Under the pieces are notes generated by a model that was given only the letters and a program-made list of their open reading frames with translations, did no database searches and was not told the DNA's origin. This document shows positions 17,758 to 28,723 of a DNA stretch of 64,000 bases, piece by piece (the first letter of the stretch is position 1; every line of letters starts with the position of its first letter). A program made the translations under genes and the position numbers. The DNA is from Streptomyces sp. NBRC 110028 (GTDB lineage Bacteria; Actinomycetota; Actinomycetes; Streptomycetales; Streptomycetaceae): contig NZ_BBUZ01000028.1 of NCBI RefSeq assembly GCF_001417735.1, positions 281,610 through 345,609 of the forward strand. Reading direction: 5' to 3'.

Positions 17758-17869
17758 AGCGGCATGAGGTGGGCCGGTCACGGGGTCGCGGCAATCGATT
17801 TGGCTAAAGCCCGGGGCGTCCGTGTAATGTAGGCGATGCCGCCGAGGGGAACCGGGCGGAGCAAGACCT

Positions 17870-17942
17870 GGGGCTATAGCTCAGTTGGTAGAGCGCCTGC
17901 ATGGCATGCAGGAGGTCAGGAGTTCAATTCTCCTTAGCTCCA
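17870..17942 (+). tRNA. tRNA-Ala(GGC), copy 2
   Basis: Base for base identical to the tRNA-Ala at 16962, including G3:U70, anticodon GGC and the missing CCA. A possible promoter upstream is TTGGCT (17800) and TAATGT (17825) with a long 19-nt spacer. It lies 104 nt before the leuS leader peptide. Confidence 0.97.
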
Positions 17943-17953
17943 CAATCGCGGGA

Positions 17954-17980
17954 GCGGGTCGTCCGATACGGATGGCCCGC
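17954..17980 (+). terminator. Hairpin terminator after second tRNA-Ala
   Basis: A near-perfect 12-bp stem (17954-17965 with 17969-17980) with a 3-nt loop is followed by TTCTCGTTT. It separates the tRNA transcript from the leuS leader. Confidence 0.65.
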
Positions 17981-18046
17981 TTCTCGTTTCCCCGCTCCCG
18001 AGTCACCTCGATGCGGCTCGTCGGTGCCCTGCGGTAACCTGACCCC

Positions 18047-18085
18047 ATGCGTGCCGTACGCCTTCTGCTTAGCGGGCCGCGCTGA
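18047..18085 (+). CDS. leuS leader peptide with three consecutive Leu codons
   Basis: A 12-codon frame, MRAVRLLLSGPR and stop, lies 137 nt before leuS. Its centre has Leu codons CTT CTG CTT, of which CTT is rare in this GC-rich genome, so translation speed should report charged tRNA-Leu. A terminator hairpin with a T-run follows at 18130-18154. This is the architecture of transcription attenuation. The leuA gene at 58018 has a matching leader with four Leu codons. TAACCT at 18034 could be a -10 element, placing transcription start almost at the peptide start. Confidence 0.75.
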   Translation: MRAVRLLLSGPR

Positions 18086-18129
18086 TCAGTACCGACCGCG
18101 ATCATCTCCGGTCGGCATCGGCGCGGCGT

Positions 18130-18154
18130 CCCCTCCTGTGCGAGGGGCCTTTTT
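18130..18154 (+). terminator. leuS attenuator terminator
   Basis: A 6-bp CCCCTC/GAGGGG stem with a 6-nt loop is followed by CC and TTTTT (18150-18154). It lies between the Leu-rich leader peptide and leuS, with further self-complementary sequence upstream (GACCG at 18091, CGGTC at 18109) that could form the competing structure. Confidence 0.7.
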
Positions 18155-18221
18155 GTTTCACCGGACAAGAGGGAATCGGCCTGTACCGCGGGCAGAGACG
18201 ACCAATGGAGCTTTGAGGATC

Positions 18222-21098
<2,877 letters not shown>

Positions 21099-21119
21099 CG
21101 GCTCCGGGAGCTTCCGCAC

Positions 21120-21158
21120 GGGCGGGCTGGGGGTTCGTCAGGAACCCCCGGCCCGCCC
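21120..21158 (+). terminator. leuS terminator
   Basis: A 17-bp stem (21120-21136 with 21142-21158) containing one G:U pair, loop GTCAG. It lacks a U-tract but is very stable. Confidence 0.75.
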
Positions 21159-21218
21159 GGTCCGTTTACGCTGGGAGGACAGCAGCCACCGCGGTGACCG
21201 CCGCCCTAAGGAGCGCAC

Positions 21219-21956
21219 ATGGAAGCCATCTGGATCCTGTTGCTGCTTTTCGTCATGTTCATCGTGACCGGCGCCTATGTCACGGTGCGGGTGGTGCGGA
21301 CGGCCAAGCGCGGCCTCGACCGCACCGTGGAGCAGGCCCGCCGCACGGTCGAGGACACCCGGCTCCGGGCCCGCCAGTTCGCCCGGCCGGGCGCCTCCGG
21401 TGAGCTGGCCGAGCTGCGGCTGTCGCTGCGTACGTCGATGTCCGCCACCGAGCAGGCCCTGCGCGCGGTCGCGGGCCAAGACCGCTCCGTGGCGGAATCG
21501 TTGAACCTGTTCCAGCGGCTCAGCGCGCACGGCCACGAGCTGGACGACGATCTGAAGCGGCTGGAGCGGGAGCCGGACAAGACCCGCCTCGCCGCGCTGC
21601 TCCCCGAGCTGCGGGAGCGTACGGAGCGGATCACGCACTCCGCGGACTCGCTGCGCTGGGCGGTGCGGGAGCGGGCGCAGCGGTTCGCCCACGACGAGCT
21701 GGACGTGCTGGGGCGCGAGATCGAGATGGAGGCGGGGGCGCTGCGGCACTGGACGGTGGAGGAGCCGCGGCCCGAGGCGAGCCCGCGGCCCTCATCGGAG
21801 CCGGAGCCGGAGCGGAAGCCGGAGCCGGAGTCTGCGCCCGTGGGCGAGTCCGGGCCCCGGCCGGAACCGCCCTCCCTGGAGAGCACGCCCCGATCGCGGC
21901 CGTACTCCTGGCAAAAGTCCTGGCAGGAGTCCCCCCGCCCCGAGAACACCGCCTGA
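21219..21956 (+). CDS. Membrane-anchored coiled-coil protein of unknown function
   Basis: The 245-residue protein begins with a single hydrophobic helix (IWILLLLFVMFIVTGAYVTV, residues 4-23) followed by a long charged alpha-helical region (residues 25-180) rich in Arg/Glu/Leu with heptad-like spacing. It ends in a Pro/Glu/Ser-rich disordered tail. The topology suggests an inner-membrane anchor with a cytoplasmic coiled coil. ATG 21219 has an ideal AAGGAG 5 nt upstream. It is the first gene after the leuS terminator, followed by degV. The function is unknown. Confidence 0.7.
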   Translation: MEAIWILLLLFVMFIVTGAYVTVRVVRTAKRGLDRTVEQARRTVEDTRLRARQFARPGASGELAELRLSLRTSMSATEQALRAVAGQDRSVAESLNLFQRLSAHGHELDDDLKRLEREPDKTRLAALLPELRERTERITHSADSLRWAVRERAQRFAHDELDVLGREIEMEAGALRHWTVEEPRPEASPRPSSEPEPERKPEPESAPVGESGPRPEPPSLESTPRSRPYSWQKSWQESPRPENTA

Positions 21957-22037
21957 ACACGGGCTTACCGATAGGGTCGGTGATCATCGGTGGGGTCGCG
22001 CTGTCGGCCCGGGGCTTCCCCGGATAATCTCCCAGTC

Positions 22038-22883
22038 ATGTCCCGCCATGTCGCGATCGTGACCGATTCAACGGCTTACCTGCCGCAGGAGGCGATGGAG
22101 CGGCACCGCATCACCGCCGTGCCGCTGACGGTGGTGCTCGGAGACCGGGCGCTGGAGGAGGGGACCGAGATCTCGGCCCTGTCGCTCGCGGAGGCCCTGC
22201 AGAAGCGCAAGCCGGTGACCACGTCCCGGCCCAGCCCCGAGACCTTCGCGGACGCCTACCGCGCGGCCGCGGCGGAGGGCGCGACCGGCATCGTCTCGCT
22301 GCATCTGTCCGCCGAGATCTCCGGCACCTACGACGCGGCGGTGCTCGCCGCGCAGGACGCGCCCGTGCCGGTACGGGTGGTGGACAGCGGCATGGTCGCG
22401 ATGGCGCTCGGCTTCTGCGCGCTGGCGGCGGCCGCGACCGCGGAGGGCGGCGGCACGCTGGACGAGGCCGTCGCGGCGGCCCAGAAGCGGGCCGACGGCA
22501 CCTCCGCCTACTTCTACGTCGACACCCTCGACTACCTGCGCCGAGGCGGCCGTATCGGCGCGGCCCAGGCCCTCCTCGGTTCCGCGCTCGCGGTCAAACC
22601 GCTGCTCCAGCTCGACGAGGGCCGGATCGAGCTGCGGGAAAAGGTCCGCACCGCGTCCAAGGCCATCGCCCGGCTCGAGGAGATCGTGGTGGAGCGGGCG
22701 GGCCGGAGCCCGGTGGACATCGCCGTCCAGCACCTCGCGGCGGGAGAGCGCGCGACCGCCCTCGCCGAGCGGCTGCGGGAGCGGGTGCCGGGGCTCGCGG
22801 AGCTGTACGTGAGCGAGGTGGGCGCGGTGATCGGGGCACACACCGGGCCGGGGCTGTTGGGCGCGGTGGTCTCTCCGCGGTAG
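22038..22883 (+). CDS. DegV family fatty-acid-binding protein
   Basis: DegV/FakB proteins hold a fatty acid for phosphorylation by the FakA kinase. The 281-residue product has the family N-terminus VAIVTDSTAYLP, the ligand-pocket motifs TTSRPSPETF and SLHLSAEISGTY, and RRGGRIGAAQALLGSALAVKPLL. No fakA-like kinase gene is in this window. ATG 22038 is chosen as the DegV fold starts immediately; upstream in-frame codons are in a non-conserved stretch. Confidence 0.88.
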   Translation: MSRHVAIVTDSTAYLPQEAMERHRITAVPLTVVLGDRALEEGTEISALSLAEALQKRKPVTTSRPSPETFADAYRAAAAEGATGIVSLHLSAEISGTYDAAVLAAQDAPVPVRVVDSGMVAMALGFCALAAAATAEGGGTLDEAVAAAQKRADGTSAYFYVDTLDYLRRGGRIGAAQALLGSALAVKPLLQLDEGRIELREKVRTASKAIARLEEIVVERAGRSPVDIAVQHLAAGERATALAERLRERVPGLAELYVSEVGAVIGAHTGPGLLGAVVSPR

Positions 22884-23002
22884 CGGCTGCTCGTCCAGTG
22901 GTTAACTCTTTCGGGTGGCGGGGTTATCCACATTCCGCGGGTTATCCCCGGGAATCGGGACTGATCAGCGGGGTCGGGTGAAGGTGCCTACCGTCGGGTG
23001 GC

Positions 23003-24139
23003 ATGAGGACACGATCACGCACCGTTACGAATCAGCAGCCGGGCCGCGGCCGCCACCGCCTCGCCGCGCCCCGCCCGGGCGTTCACCTCCGGGCCACCTG
23101 TCGTCGGACCCGCCCCGCGCCGCCTGCGCGCAATGCCCGCGCGGCCGCTCTCTTCCCCCTCCCGCGCGAGGCGACCGCCCTCACCGCCCCCACCGTCCCC
23201 GGGAGCCGGGCTCCGGCCCCCGGCGCGCCGTCCCCCCGAAGCCCGACCCCGGCCGACCCCACCCCGGCTGCGACTGCGGCTCCGGCTGTGGCCATGCACG
23301 AGACGACGGTGGACGAGGCCATGGACGAGGAGGCGGCCGTAGACGGAGAGGGCGCGGGGGAGAAGACCGGCACCGGCGGCGGCCGGGCGCTGCGCCGCCG
23401 CGACCGGATGCGGCTGGCGCTGCGCGAACGCCTTCCGCTGTGGCTCCAACTGCGCTGCGGCATGGAGTTGCGGACCGTCGCCGCGCTGGCGGTCGCCCTC
23501 GTCGCCGCGATGGCCTTCGCGGTCCACCACTTCTGGAGCGGCCGCCCCCAGACCGTGCGGGCGCCCGAACCCGAACCGGCGCCTGCGGCGGCCCCCCACC
23601 CCGGCCCGATGTCCGGCCCGATGTCCGGACCGACGACCGGGGCGCGTGCGGCCGCCGGTGCGGGCGGCCGCTCGGTCGTGGTCGATGTGACGGGCAAGGT
23701 CCGCCGCCCGGGGCTGCGTCATCTGCCGTCCGGGGCGAGGGTCGCCGACGCGATCGAGGCGGCGGGCGGGGCGCGGCCGGGCGCGGACACGAGCGGACTG
23801 AACCGGGCCCGGCCCCTGGTGGACGGGGAGCAGATCGTGGTCGGCGCCCCGGCGCGTCAGGCCCCCGCGGGACCCGCCCCCGCCGGCCCGGCCGCCGCCC
23901 CCGCACCCGCCTCCGCGCCCGGAGCCGGCCCCGGCGCACCGGGCGGCGGCGTGATCAGCCTCAACTCTGCGACCGCGGAACAGCTCGACACCCTGCCGGG
24001 CGTCGGCCCGGTCCTGGCCCGGCACATCCTCGACTACCGCACCCAGCACGGCGGTTTCCGCTCCATCGATGAACTCCGCGAGGTCAACGGGATCGGCGAC
24101 CGCCGGTTCGCCGATCTCCGACCGCTGGTTCAGCCATGA
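23003..24139 (+). CDS. comEA: ComEA family DNA-binding protein
   Basis: ComEA proteins bind double-stranded DNA outside the membrane in competence systems. The 378-residue product has a disordered Pro/Ala-rich N-terminus, one membrane helix (~residues 156-175, VAALAVALVAAMAFAVHHFW), an SLBB-like domain (VVVDVTGKVRRPGLRHLPSG), a Pro/Ala linker and C-terminal helix-hairpin-helix motifs (ISLNSATAEQLDTLPGVGPV). Streptomyces are not known to be naturally competent, so the role of this conserved comEA-comEC pair is open. Its last 4 nt overlap the comEC start. Two GGGTTATCC copies lie upstream at 22922 and 22940. Confidence 0.85.
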   Translation: MRTRSRTVTNQQPGRGRHRLAAPRPGVHLRATCRRTRPAPPARNARAAALFPLPREATALTAPTVPGSRAPAPGAPSPRSPTPADPTPAATAAPAVAMHETTVDEAMDEEAAVDGEGAGEKTGTGGGRALRRRDRMRLALRERLPLWLQLRCGMELRTVAALAVALVAAMAFAVHHFWSGRPQTVRAPEPEPAPAAAPHPGPMSGPMSGPTTGARAAAGAGGRSVVVDVTGKVRRPGLRHLPSGARVADAIEAAGGARPGADTSGLNRARPLVDGEQIVVGAPARQAPAGPAPAGPAAAPAPASAPGAGPGAPGGGVISLNSATAEQLDTLPGVGPVLARHILDYRTQHGGFRSIDELREVNGIGDRRFADLRPLVQP

Positions 24140-27100
24140 CGCCCGTACGGACGGCGCGCCCCCGCGCCCCGGTGCACGCGGCCGCCGCCTCACCGCGCGG
24201 GGCGTCCGACCCCCGCCAGGAGGGCCCGGCGGACCTCCGCCTGGTGCCACCCGTGCTGGCCGCCTGGGCCGCGGCGGCGATCGCCCTGGGCACACCGGGC
24301 CGCACGGTGGCCGTGGTCTGCGCGGGAGCCTGCCTGGTGGCGGCCGCCCTGCTGTCCGTGACCCGCCGGCGCCGGGCGGCCATGGGGCGGACCCGGAGGC
24401 GGACGGCGGGGGCCGTGGCCGCGGTCCTGCTGTGCGGGGCCACGGCGGGAGCGGTCGCCGCGCTGCACGCGGCGGATGTGCGGCGGGGCCCGGTCCCGGC
24501 GCTGGCCGGGGAATTCGCCGAGGCGACCGTCGAGGTGGCGGTCACGGGGGATCCCAGGCTCAGCCGCCCCCGGGTGCGCGGGGCCGCGCTCGCGCCCGTG
24601 TCGGTGGTGGTCGAGGCGGAGGCCACCCGGGTCACCGGGCCTGACGGCAGGACGACGGACACCCGGGCCCCGGTGCTGGTGACGGTCCGTCCGGAGGCCC
24701 GGAAGCGAGCGGCGTGGCTGCGGCTGCTGCCGTCCACGCGGCTACGGGTGCCCGGCCGTCTGGCGCCGCCGCTGCGCGACGGGGACCGTGTCGCGGCGGT
24801 GGTGCGCGGCGGTGGCGGGCCGCCGCGCGTCATCGGGGCGCCCAGCTCCGTCCAGCGGCTGGCGGGCCGGTTGCGCGCCGGGCTCCGCACGGCGACCGAC
24901 GAGCTGTCCCCGGACGCGCGGGCGCTGCTTCCGGGGCTGGTCGTGGGGGACACCTCACGGGTTCCGCCGGACCTCGAGGAGGCGTTCCGGGCCACGGACA
25001 TGACGCATCTGCTGGCCGTCTCCGGCAGCAACCTCACCCTGCTGCTGGCGCTGCTGACCGGCCCTCCGCACCTCGCCGCGCGCGCCGAGCGGCGCGGGCT
25101 GGCCGCGGCGCTCGGTATGCGGCTGCGCACGACGGCCCTGCTCGGCGGCGGGCTCACGCTCGCCTTCGTGATCGTCTGCCGACCCGATCCCAGCGTGCTG
25201 CGGGCGGCGGCCTGCGGGCTGATCACGCTGCTGGCCATCGGCACCGGGCGCCGCCGCTCCCTGCTCCCGGCCCTGGCCGCCGCGGCCCTCGCGCTGCTGC
25301 TGTACGACCCGTGGCTGACCCGGAGCTATGGGTTCCTGCTCTCCGTCCTGGCCACCGGCGCGCTGCTCACCTTCGCACCGGGGTGGAGCGCCACCCTGCG
25401 GCGCCGTGGGGTGCCGCCCCGTCCGGCGGAGATGCTGGCGGCCGCCGCGGCGGCGCAGGCGGTGTGCGCCCCGGTGGTGGTGATGATGGCCGCGCGGGTG
25501 AGCCTGGTGGCGATCCCCTGCAATCTGCTCGCCGAGCTGGCGGTGGGGCCCGCCATGGTCCTCGGCTCCGCCGCGCTCGCGGTGGCCCCGCTCGCGCCTC
25601 CGGCCGCCCGGTGGATCGCCTGGCCCGCCAGCTGGCCTGCCGAGTGGATAGCCGGGGTGGCCCGGACCGGCGCGGGCCTTCCCGGCGCGGAGGCGGGCTG
25701 GCCGGGCGGCTGGCCCGGTGGGCTGCTGCTGGCGGCGGTCACCCTGGCCGCCGTCCTCCTGGGGCGCCGTCTGCTGCGGCACCGTTGGCTGTGGGCGGTC
25801 TGCGCGCTGCTCCTGCTGCTCGCGGTGGTCCGCCCGGCGCCGCTGACCCGGGTCATCACCGGCTGGCCCCCGCCCGGCTGGCGGATGGTGGCCTGCGATG
25901 TGGGCCAGGGGGACGCCCTGGTCCTGGCCGCCGGGCCCGGCACGGCCGTCGTCGTGGACGCCGGGCCCGAGCCACGGGCGGTGGACCGCTGTCTGCGGAC
26001 GCTGGGTGTGGTCCGCATCCCGCTGCTCGTCCTGACCCACTTCCACGCCGACCATGTGGCCGGGCTGCCCGGGGTGCTGCGCGGCCGCTCGGTGGGAGCG
26101 ATCGAGACGACCGGCCTGGCGGAGCCACCCGGCCAGGCCGCGGCCGTGCGGCGCGGGGCCGCGGCGGCGCGGGTGCCCCTGGTGACGGCCCGGCCGGGGG
26201 AGCGGCGCCGGTTGGGCCCGCTGTCCTGGGAGGTGCTGTGGCCCGGGCCCGGCACCCCGGCCGCCACCCCGGCCCAGGAGGGGCCGAACGACGCCAGTGT
26301 GACCCTTCTGGTCCGTACGGCGAGCCTGACCCTGCTGCTCCTCGGCGACCTGGAACCGCCCGCCCAGCAGGCCCTGCTGACGGCATATCCGGCCCTGCCC
26401 CCGGTGGATGTGCTCAAGGTCGCCCACCATGGCTCGGCCTACCAGGACCCGCGGCTGATCCACCGGCTGCACCCGCGTCTCGCCCTCATCTCCTGCGGCG
26501 CGGACAACCCGTACGGGCATCCGTCACCCCGCACCGTCGCGGTCCTGAGGGCCCGGGGCGCCGCCGTGCTGCGGACCGACCGGGACGGGCCGATCGCGGT
26601 GACCGGCCCGCGGCTGCGGGCGGCGGTCGGTGGAAAAAGGAGACGCCCGGTGCGCCGGGTGGCAGTAGGTTCCAGGGGCGGACTCGGTCGGTGCCGAAGG
26701 GAGGCTCACTCATGTCGCTCGCACAGTGGACCAAGGTCGATGACTACTTCAACGGCCTTCTGGCGCCGTCGGATCCGGCCCTGGACGCCGCCTTGGAGCA
26801 CAGCGCGGCCGCCGGGCTGCCGCCGCATCAGGTGGCGCCCAATCAGGGGAAGCTGCTGCATCTACTGGCCCGGATCCAGGGGGCGCGCACCGTCCTGGAA
26901 ATCGGCACCCTGGGCGGGTACAGCACGATCTGGCTGGCCCGGGCGCTGCCCGAGGGCGGGCGGCTGGTCTCCCTGGAGGCCGACCCCCGGTGTGCGGAGG
27001 TGGCGCGGGCCAATGTGGAGCGGGCGGGTCTGGGTGAGGTCGTCGAGATCCGCACCGGCAGGGCGCTGGAGTCGCTGCCCCGGCTGGCCGAGGAGGAGCA

Positions 27101-27285
27101 CGGCCCCTTCGACGTGGTCTTCATCGACGCCGACAAGCCCGGCAACCCCGACTACCTGGCCTGGGCGCTGCGGCTCACCCGACCCGGCAGCCTCATCATC
27201 GGGGACAACGTGGTGCGGGACGGGGAGGCAGACGGTAGGCGAGAAGGGGTACGACGGCTTCGCGCTGGCGCTGGTCACCGGGTAG
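24136..27285 (+). CDS. comEC: ComEC/Rec2 family DNA-uptake channel protein (reading frame runs on past its natural end)
   Basis: ComEC forms the DNA-import channel in competent bacteria. The protein has an N-terminal membrane/OB region, a competence domain with many helices (HLLAVSGSNLTLLLALL motif), and a C-terminal metallo-beta-lactamase domain (DVGQGDALVL, THFHADHVAGL, VLKVAHHGS). Homology stops at about base 26630 with GPIAVTGPRLRAAVG. The frame then stays open for ~215 Arg/Pro/Trp-rich codons across the O-methyltransferase gene in another frame, so the natural stop seems lost, or a 1-nt error lies near the AAAAA run at 26636. A one-base shift there reaches TAG at about 26667. ATG 24136 overlaps comEA. 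Confidence 0.82.
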   Translation: MTPVRTARPRAPVHAAAASPRGASDPRQEGPADLRLVPPVLAAWAAAAIALGTPGRTVAVVCAGACLVAAALLSVTRRRRAAMGRTRRRTAGAVAAVLLCGATAGAVAALHAADVRRGPVPALAGEFAEATVEVAVTGDPRLSRPRVRGAALAPVSVVVEAEATRVTGPDGRTTDTRAPVLVTVRPEARKRAAWLRLLPSTRLRVPGRLAPPLRDGDRVAAVVRGGGGPPRVIGAPSSVQRLAGRLRAGLRTATDELSPDARALLPGLVVGDTSRVPPDLEEAFRATDMTHLLAVSGSNLTLLLALLTGPPHLAARAERRGLAAALGMRLRTTALLGGGLTLAFVIVCRPDPSVLRAAACGLITLLAIGTGRRRSLLPALAAAALALLLYDPWLTRSYGFLLSVLATGALLTFAPGWSATLRRRGVPPRPAEMLAAAAAAQAVCAPVVVMMAARVSLVAIPCNLLAELAVGPAMVLGSAALAVAPLAPPAARWIAWPASWPAEWIAGVARTGAGLPGAEAGWPGGWPGGLLLAAVTLAAVLLGRRLLRHRWLWAVCALLLLLAVVRPAPLTRVITGWPPPGWRMVACDVGQGDALVLAAGPGTAVVVDAGPEPRAVDRCLRTLGVVRIPLLVLTHFHADHVAGLPGVLRGRSVGAIETTGLAEPPGQAAAVRRGAAAARVPLVTARPGERRRLGPLSWEVLWPGPGTPAATPAQEGPNDASVTLLVRTASLTLLLLGDLEPPAQQALLTAYPALPPVDVLKVAHHGSAYQDPRLIHRLHPRLALISCGADNPYGHPSPRTVAVLRARGAAVLRTDRDGPIAVTGPRLRAAVGGKRRRPVRRVAVGSRGGLGRCRREAHSCRSHSGPRSMTTSTAFWRRRIRPWTPPWSTARPPGCRRIRWRPIRGSCCIYWPGSRGRAPSWKSAPWAGTARSGWPGRCPRAGGWSPWRPTPGVRRWRGPMWSGRVWVRSSRSAPAGRWSRCPGWPRRSTAPSTWSSSTPTSPATPTTWPGRCGSPDPAASSSGTTWCGTGRQTVGEKGYDGFALALVTG
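26712..27285 (+). pseudogene. SAM-dependent O-methyltransferase with out-of-frame internal deletion
   Basis: This gene encodes a class I O-methyltransferase of the catechol/caffeoyl-CoA type, starting MSLAQWTKVDDYFNGLLAPS. It has the SAM motif VLEIGTLGGYSTIWLA, FDVVFIDADK and SLIIGDNVVRDG. Immediately after that, the ~35-40 residues that normally follow are missing. The family C-terminus QTVGEKGYDGFALALVTG is present but one frame over, ending at TAG 27283-27285. The sequence thus shows a deletion not divisible by three near 27229. In the original frame there is no stop until about 28490. The product is probably inactive. ATG 26712 has GGGAGG upstream. Confidence 0.75.
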
Positions 27286-27322
27286 CGGACGAGGGGGCGG
27301 ACGGTTGCGGCCACGGCCGGCT

Positions 27323-27601
27323 TCAGTCGGTCTCCAGCCAGCCCTCGTACTCCTCGGCGAAGGCGTCCAGCGCGGCCCCGTCCAGCCGCGCGGCCGGATC
27401 CTCAACGACCACCAGCCACTGGGCGTCCTCGGCGTCGTCCTCACCTGCCAGGGCGTCCCGCACCAGCTGGGGCTCCTCCGCGACACCGAAGCGCCCGGGC
27501 AGCGCCTCGGCCACCTCCTCCGCCGCGTCGCGGTCGGGCAGCACCAGCACATGGCGTACGCCGTTCGGTCCTCCATCCATCACCGGAACATTGTCGGCCA
27601 T
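27323..27601 (-). CDS. Conserved small acidic protein of unknown function
   Basis: The 92-residue product starts MADNVPVMDGGPNGVRHVLVLPDRDAAEEVAEALPGRF-like sequence and is acidic throughout, with QWLVVVEDP and a C-terminal EEYEGWLETD. No signal peptide or membrane helix is present. I recognise it only as a conserved Streptomyces protein encoded beside holA. It lies between the damaged methyltransferase and holA on the opposite strand, and its start is 107 nt from holA. Confidence 0.6.
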   Translation of the reverse strand: MADNVPVMDGGPNGVRHVLVLPDRDAAEEVAEALPGRFGVAEEPQLVRDALAGEDDAEDAQWLVVVEDPAARLDGAALDAFAEEYEGWLETD

Positions 27602-27614
27602 ACGCGAGGCCGGG

Positions 27615-27690
27615 CCCGTCGGGGGACCGGGCCGTCGGGGGACCGGATCGTCGGGGACCGGCCCTCGGGAGACCGGGCTGTCGGTGGTCC
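27615..27690. repeat. Degenerate tandem repeat upstream of holA
   Basis: Five imperfect 14-16-bp units of the form CGTCGGGGGACCGG run head to tail between the divergent small gene and holA. They occupy most of the 107-bp promoter space. Confidence 0.65.
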
Positions 27691-27708
27691 GTGGGATGCT
27701 GGACCGCG

Positions 27709-28698
27709 ATGGCCAGGAAGACGACGACCGACGATCCCCTCGCCCCGGTGACCCTCGCCGTGGGCCAGGAGGACCTGCTGCTCGACCGCGCCGTGCAGCA
27801 GGTCGTGGCGGCCGCGCGCGCGGCCGACCCCGACACCGATGTGCGCGACCTCACGCCCGACGCGCTGCAGCCCGGCACCCTCGCCGAGCTGACCAGCCCC
27901 TCGCTCTTCGCGGAGCGCAAGGTCGTGGTGGTGCGCAGCGCCCAGGATCTGTCGGCCGACACGATCAAGGACGTGAAGGGGTATCTCGGCGCTCCCGCCG
28001 AGGAGATCACCCTGGTCCTGCTGCACGCCGGTCAGGCCAAGGGCAAGGGGCTGCTGGACGCCGCCCGCAAGGCCGGGGCGCGCGAGGTGGCGTGCCCGAA
28101 GATGACCAAGCCCGCCGACCGGCTGGCGTTCGTCCGGTCGGAGTTCCGCACCAGCGGCCGTTCCGCCACGCCGGAGGCATGCCAGGCCCTGGTGGACGCC
28201 ATCGGAAGCGATCTGCGCGAGCTGGCCAGCGCGGTGTCCCAGCTCGTCGCCGATGTCGAGGGCACGATCGACGAGGCCGTCGTCGGCCGCTACTACACGG
28301 GCCGCGCCGAGGCGTCCAGCTTCACCGTCGCCGACCGCGCCGTCGAGGGGCGGGCGGCCGAGGCGCTGGAGGCGCTGCGCTGGGCCATGGCCACCGGCGT
28401 GGCTCCGGTGTTGATCACCAGCGCCCTGGCCCAGGGCGTCCGCGCCATCGGCAAGCTCGCCTCCGCCCCGCGCGGAGCCCGCCCCGGTGATCTGGCCCGT
28501 GAGCTGGGCATGCCGCCCTGGAAGATCGACCGGGTGCGGCAGCAGATGCGCGGCTGGTCGGCGGACGGGGTGTCGATCGCGCTGCGTGCGGTCGCCGAGG
28601 CCGACGCGGGCGTCAAGGGCGGCGGCGACGATCCGGAATACGCCCTGGAGAAGGCCGTCGTCACCATCGCCCGTGCCGCCCGCGCGGGCCGTGCCTAG
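27709..28698 (+). CDS. holA: DNA polymerase III, delta subunit
   Basis: The delta subunit opens the sliding clamp for loading at replication. The 329-residue product matches the actinobacterial family: LAVGQEDLLLDRAVQQVV at the start, SPSLFAERKVVVVRSAQDL, and a C-terminal ALEKAVVTIARAARA. It sits beside comEA-comEC, the usual position in many bacteria. ATG 27709 is chosen over a frame start 18 nt upstream because MARKTTTDDP matches typical N-termini. Degenerate tandem repeats occupy its promoter region. Confidence 0.93.
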   Translation: MARKTTTDDPLAPVTLAVGQEDLLLDRAVQQVVAAARAADPDTDVRDLTPDALQPGTLAELTSPSLFAERKVVVVRSAQDLSADTIKDVKGYLGAPAEEITLVLLHAGQAKGKGLLDAARKAGAREVACPKMTKPADRLAFVRSEFRTSGRSATPEACQALVDAIGSDLRELASAVSQLVADVEGTIDEAVVGRYYTGRAEASSFTVADRAVEGRAAEALEALRWAMATGVAPVLITSALAQGVRAIGKLASAPRGARPGDLARELGMPPWKIDRVRQQMRGWSADGVSIALRAVAEADAGVKGGGDDPEYALEKAVVTIARAARAGRA

Positions 28699-28723
28699 CG
28701 TTTCCGGCCGGCGGTCCCCGGCC

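Noticed and set aside
22924..22950. TTATCCACA and a second TTATCC resembling DnaA boxes before comEA
   Set aside because: Only one full match and one partial, in a short intergenic gap with no dnaA/dnaN genes or box cluster; not an origin.
23003..27285. comEA-comEC as evidence for natural competence
   Set aside because: No other competence genes are seen here, Streptomyces are not known to be transformable naturally, and the comEC 3' end looks damaged.
24714..28490. A 1258-codon open plus-strand frame spanning comEC, the methyltransferase and holA
   Set aside because: Its sequence is Arg/Pro/Gly-rich shadow translation except where it coincides with the methyltransferase (26712-27230); not a gene.
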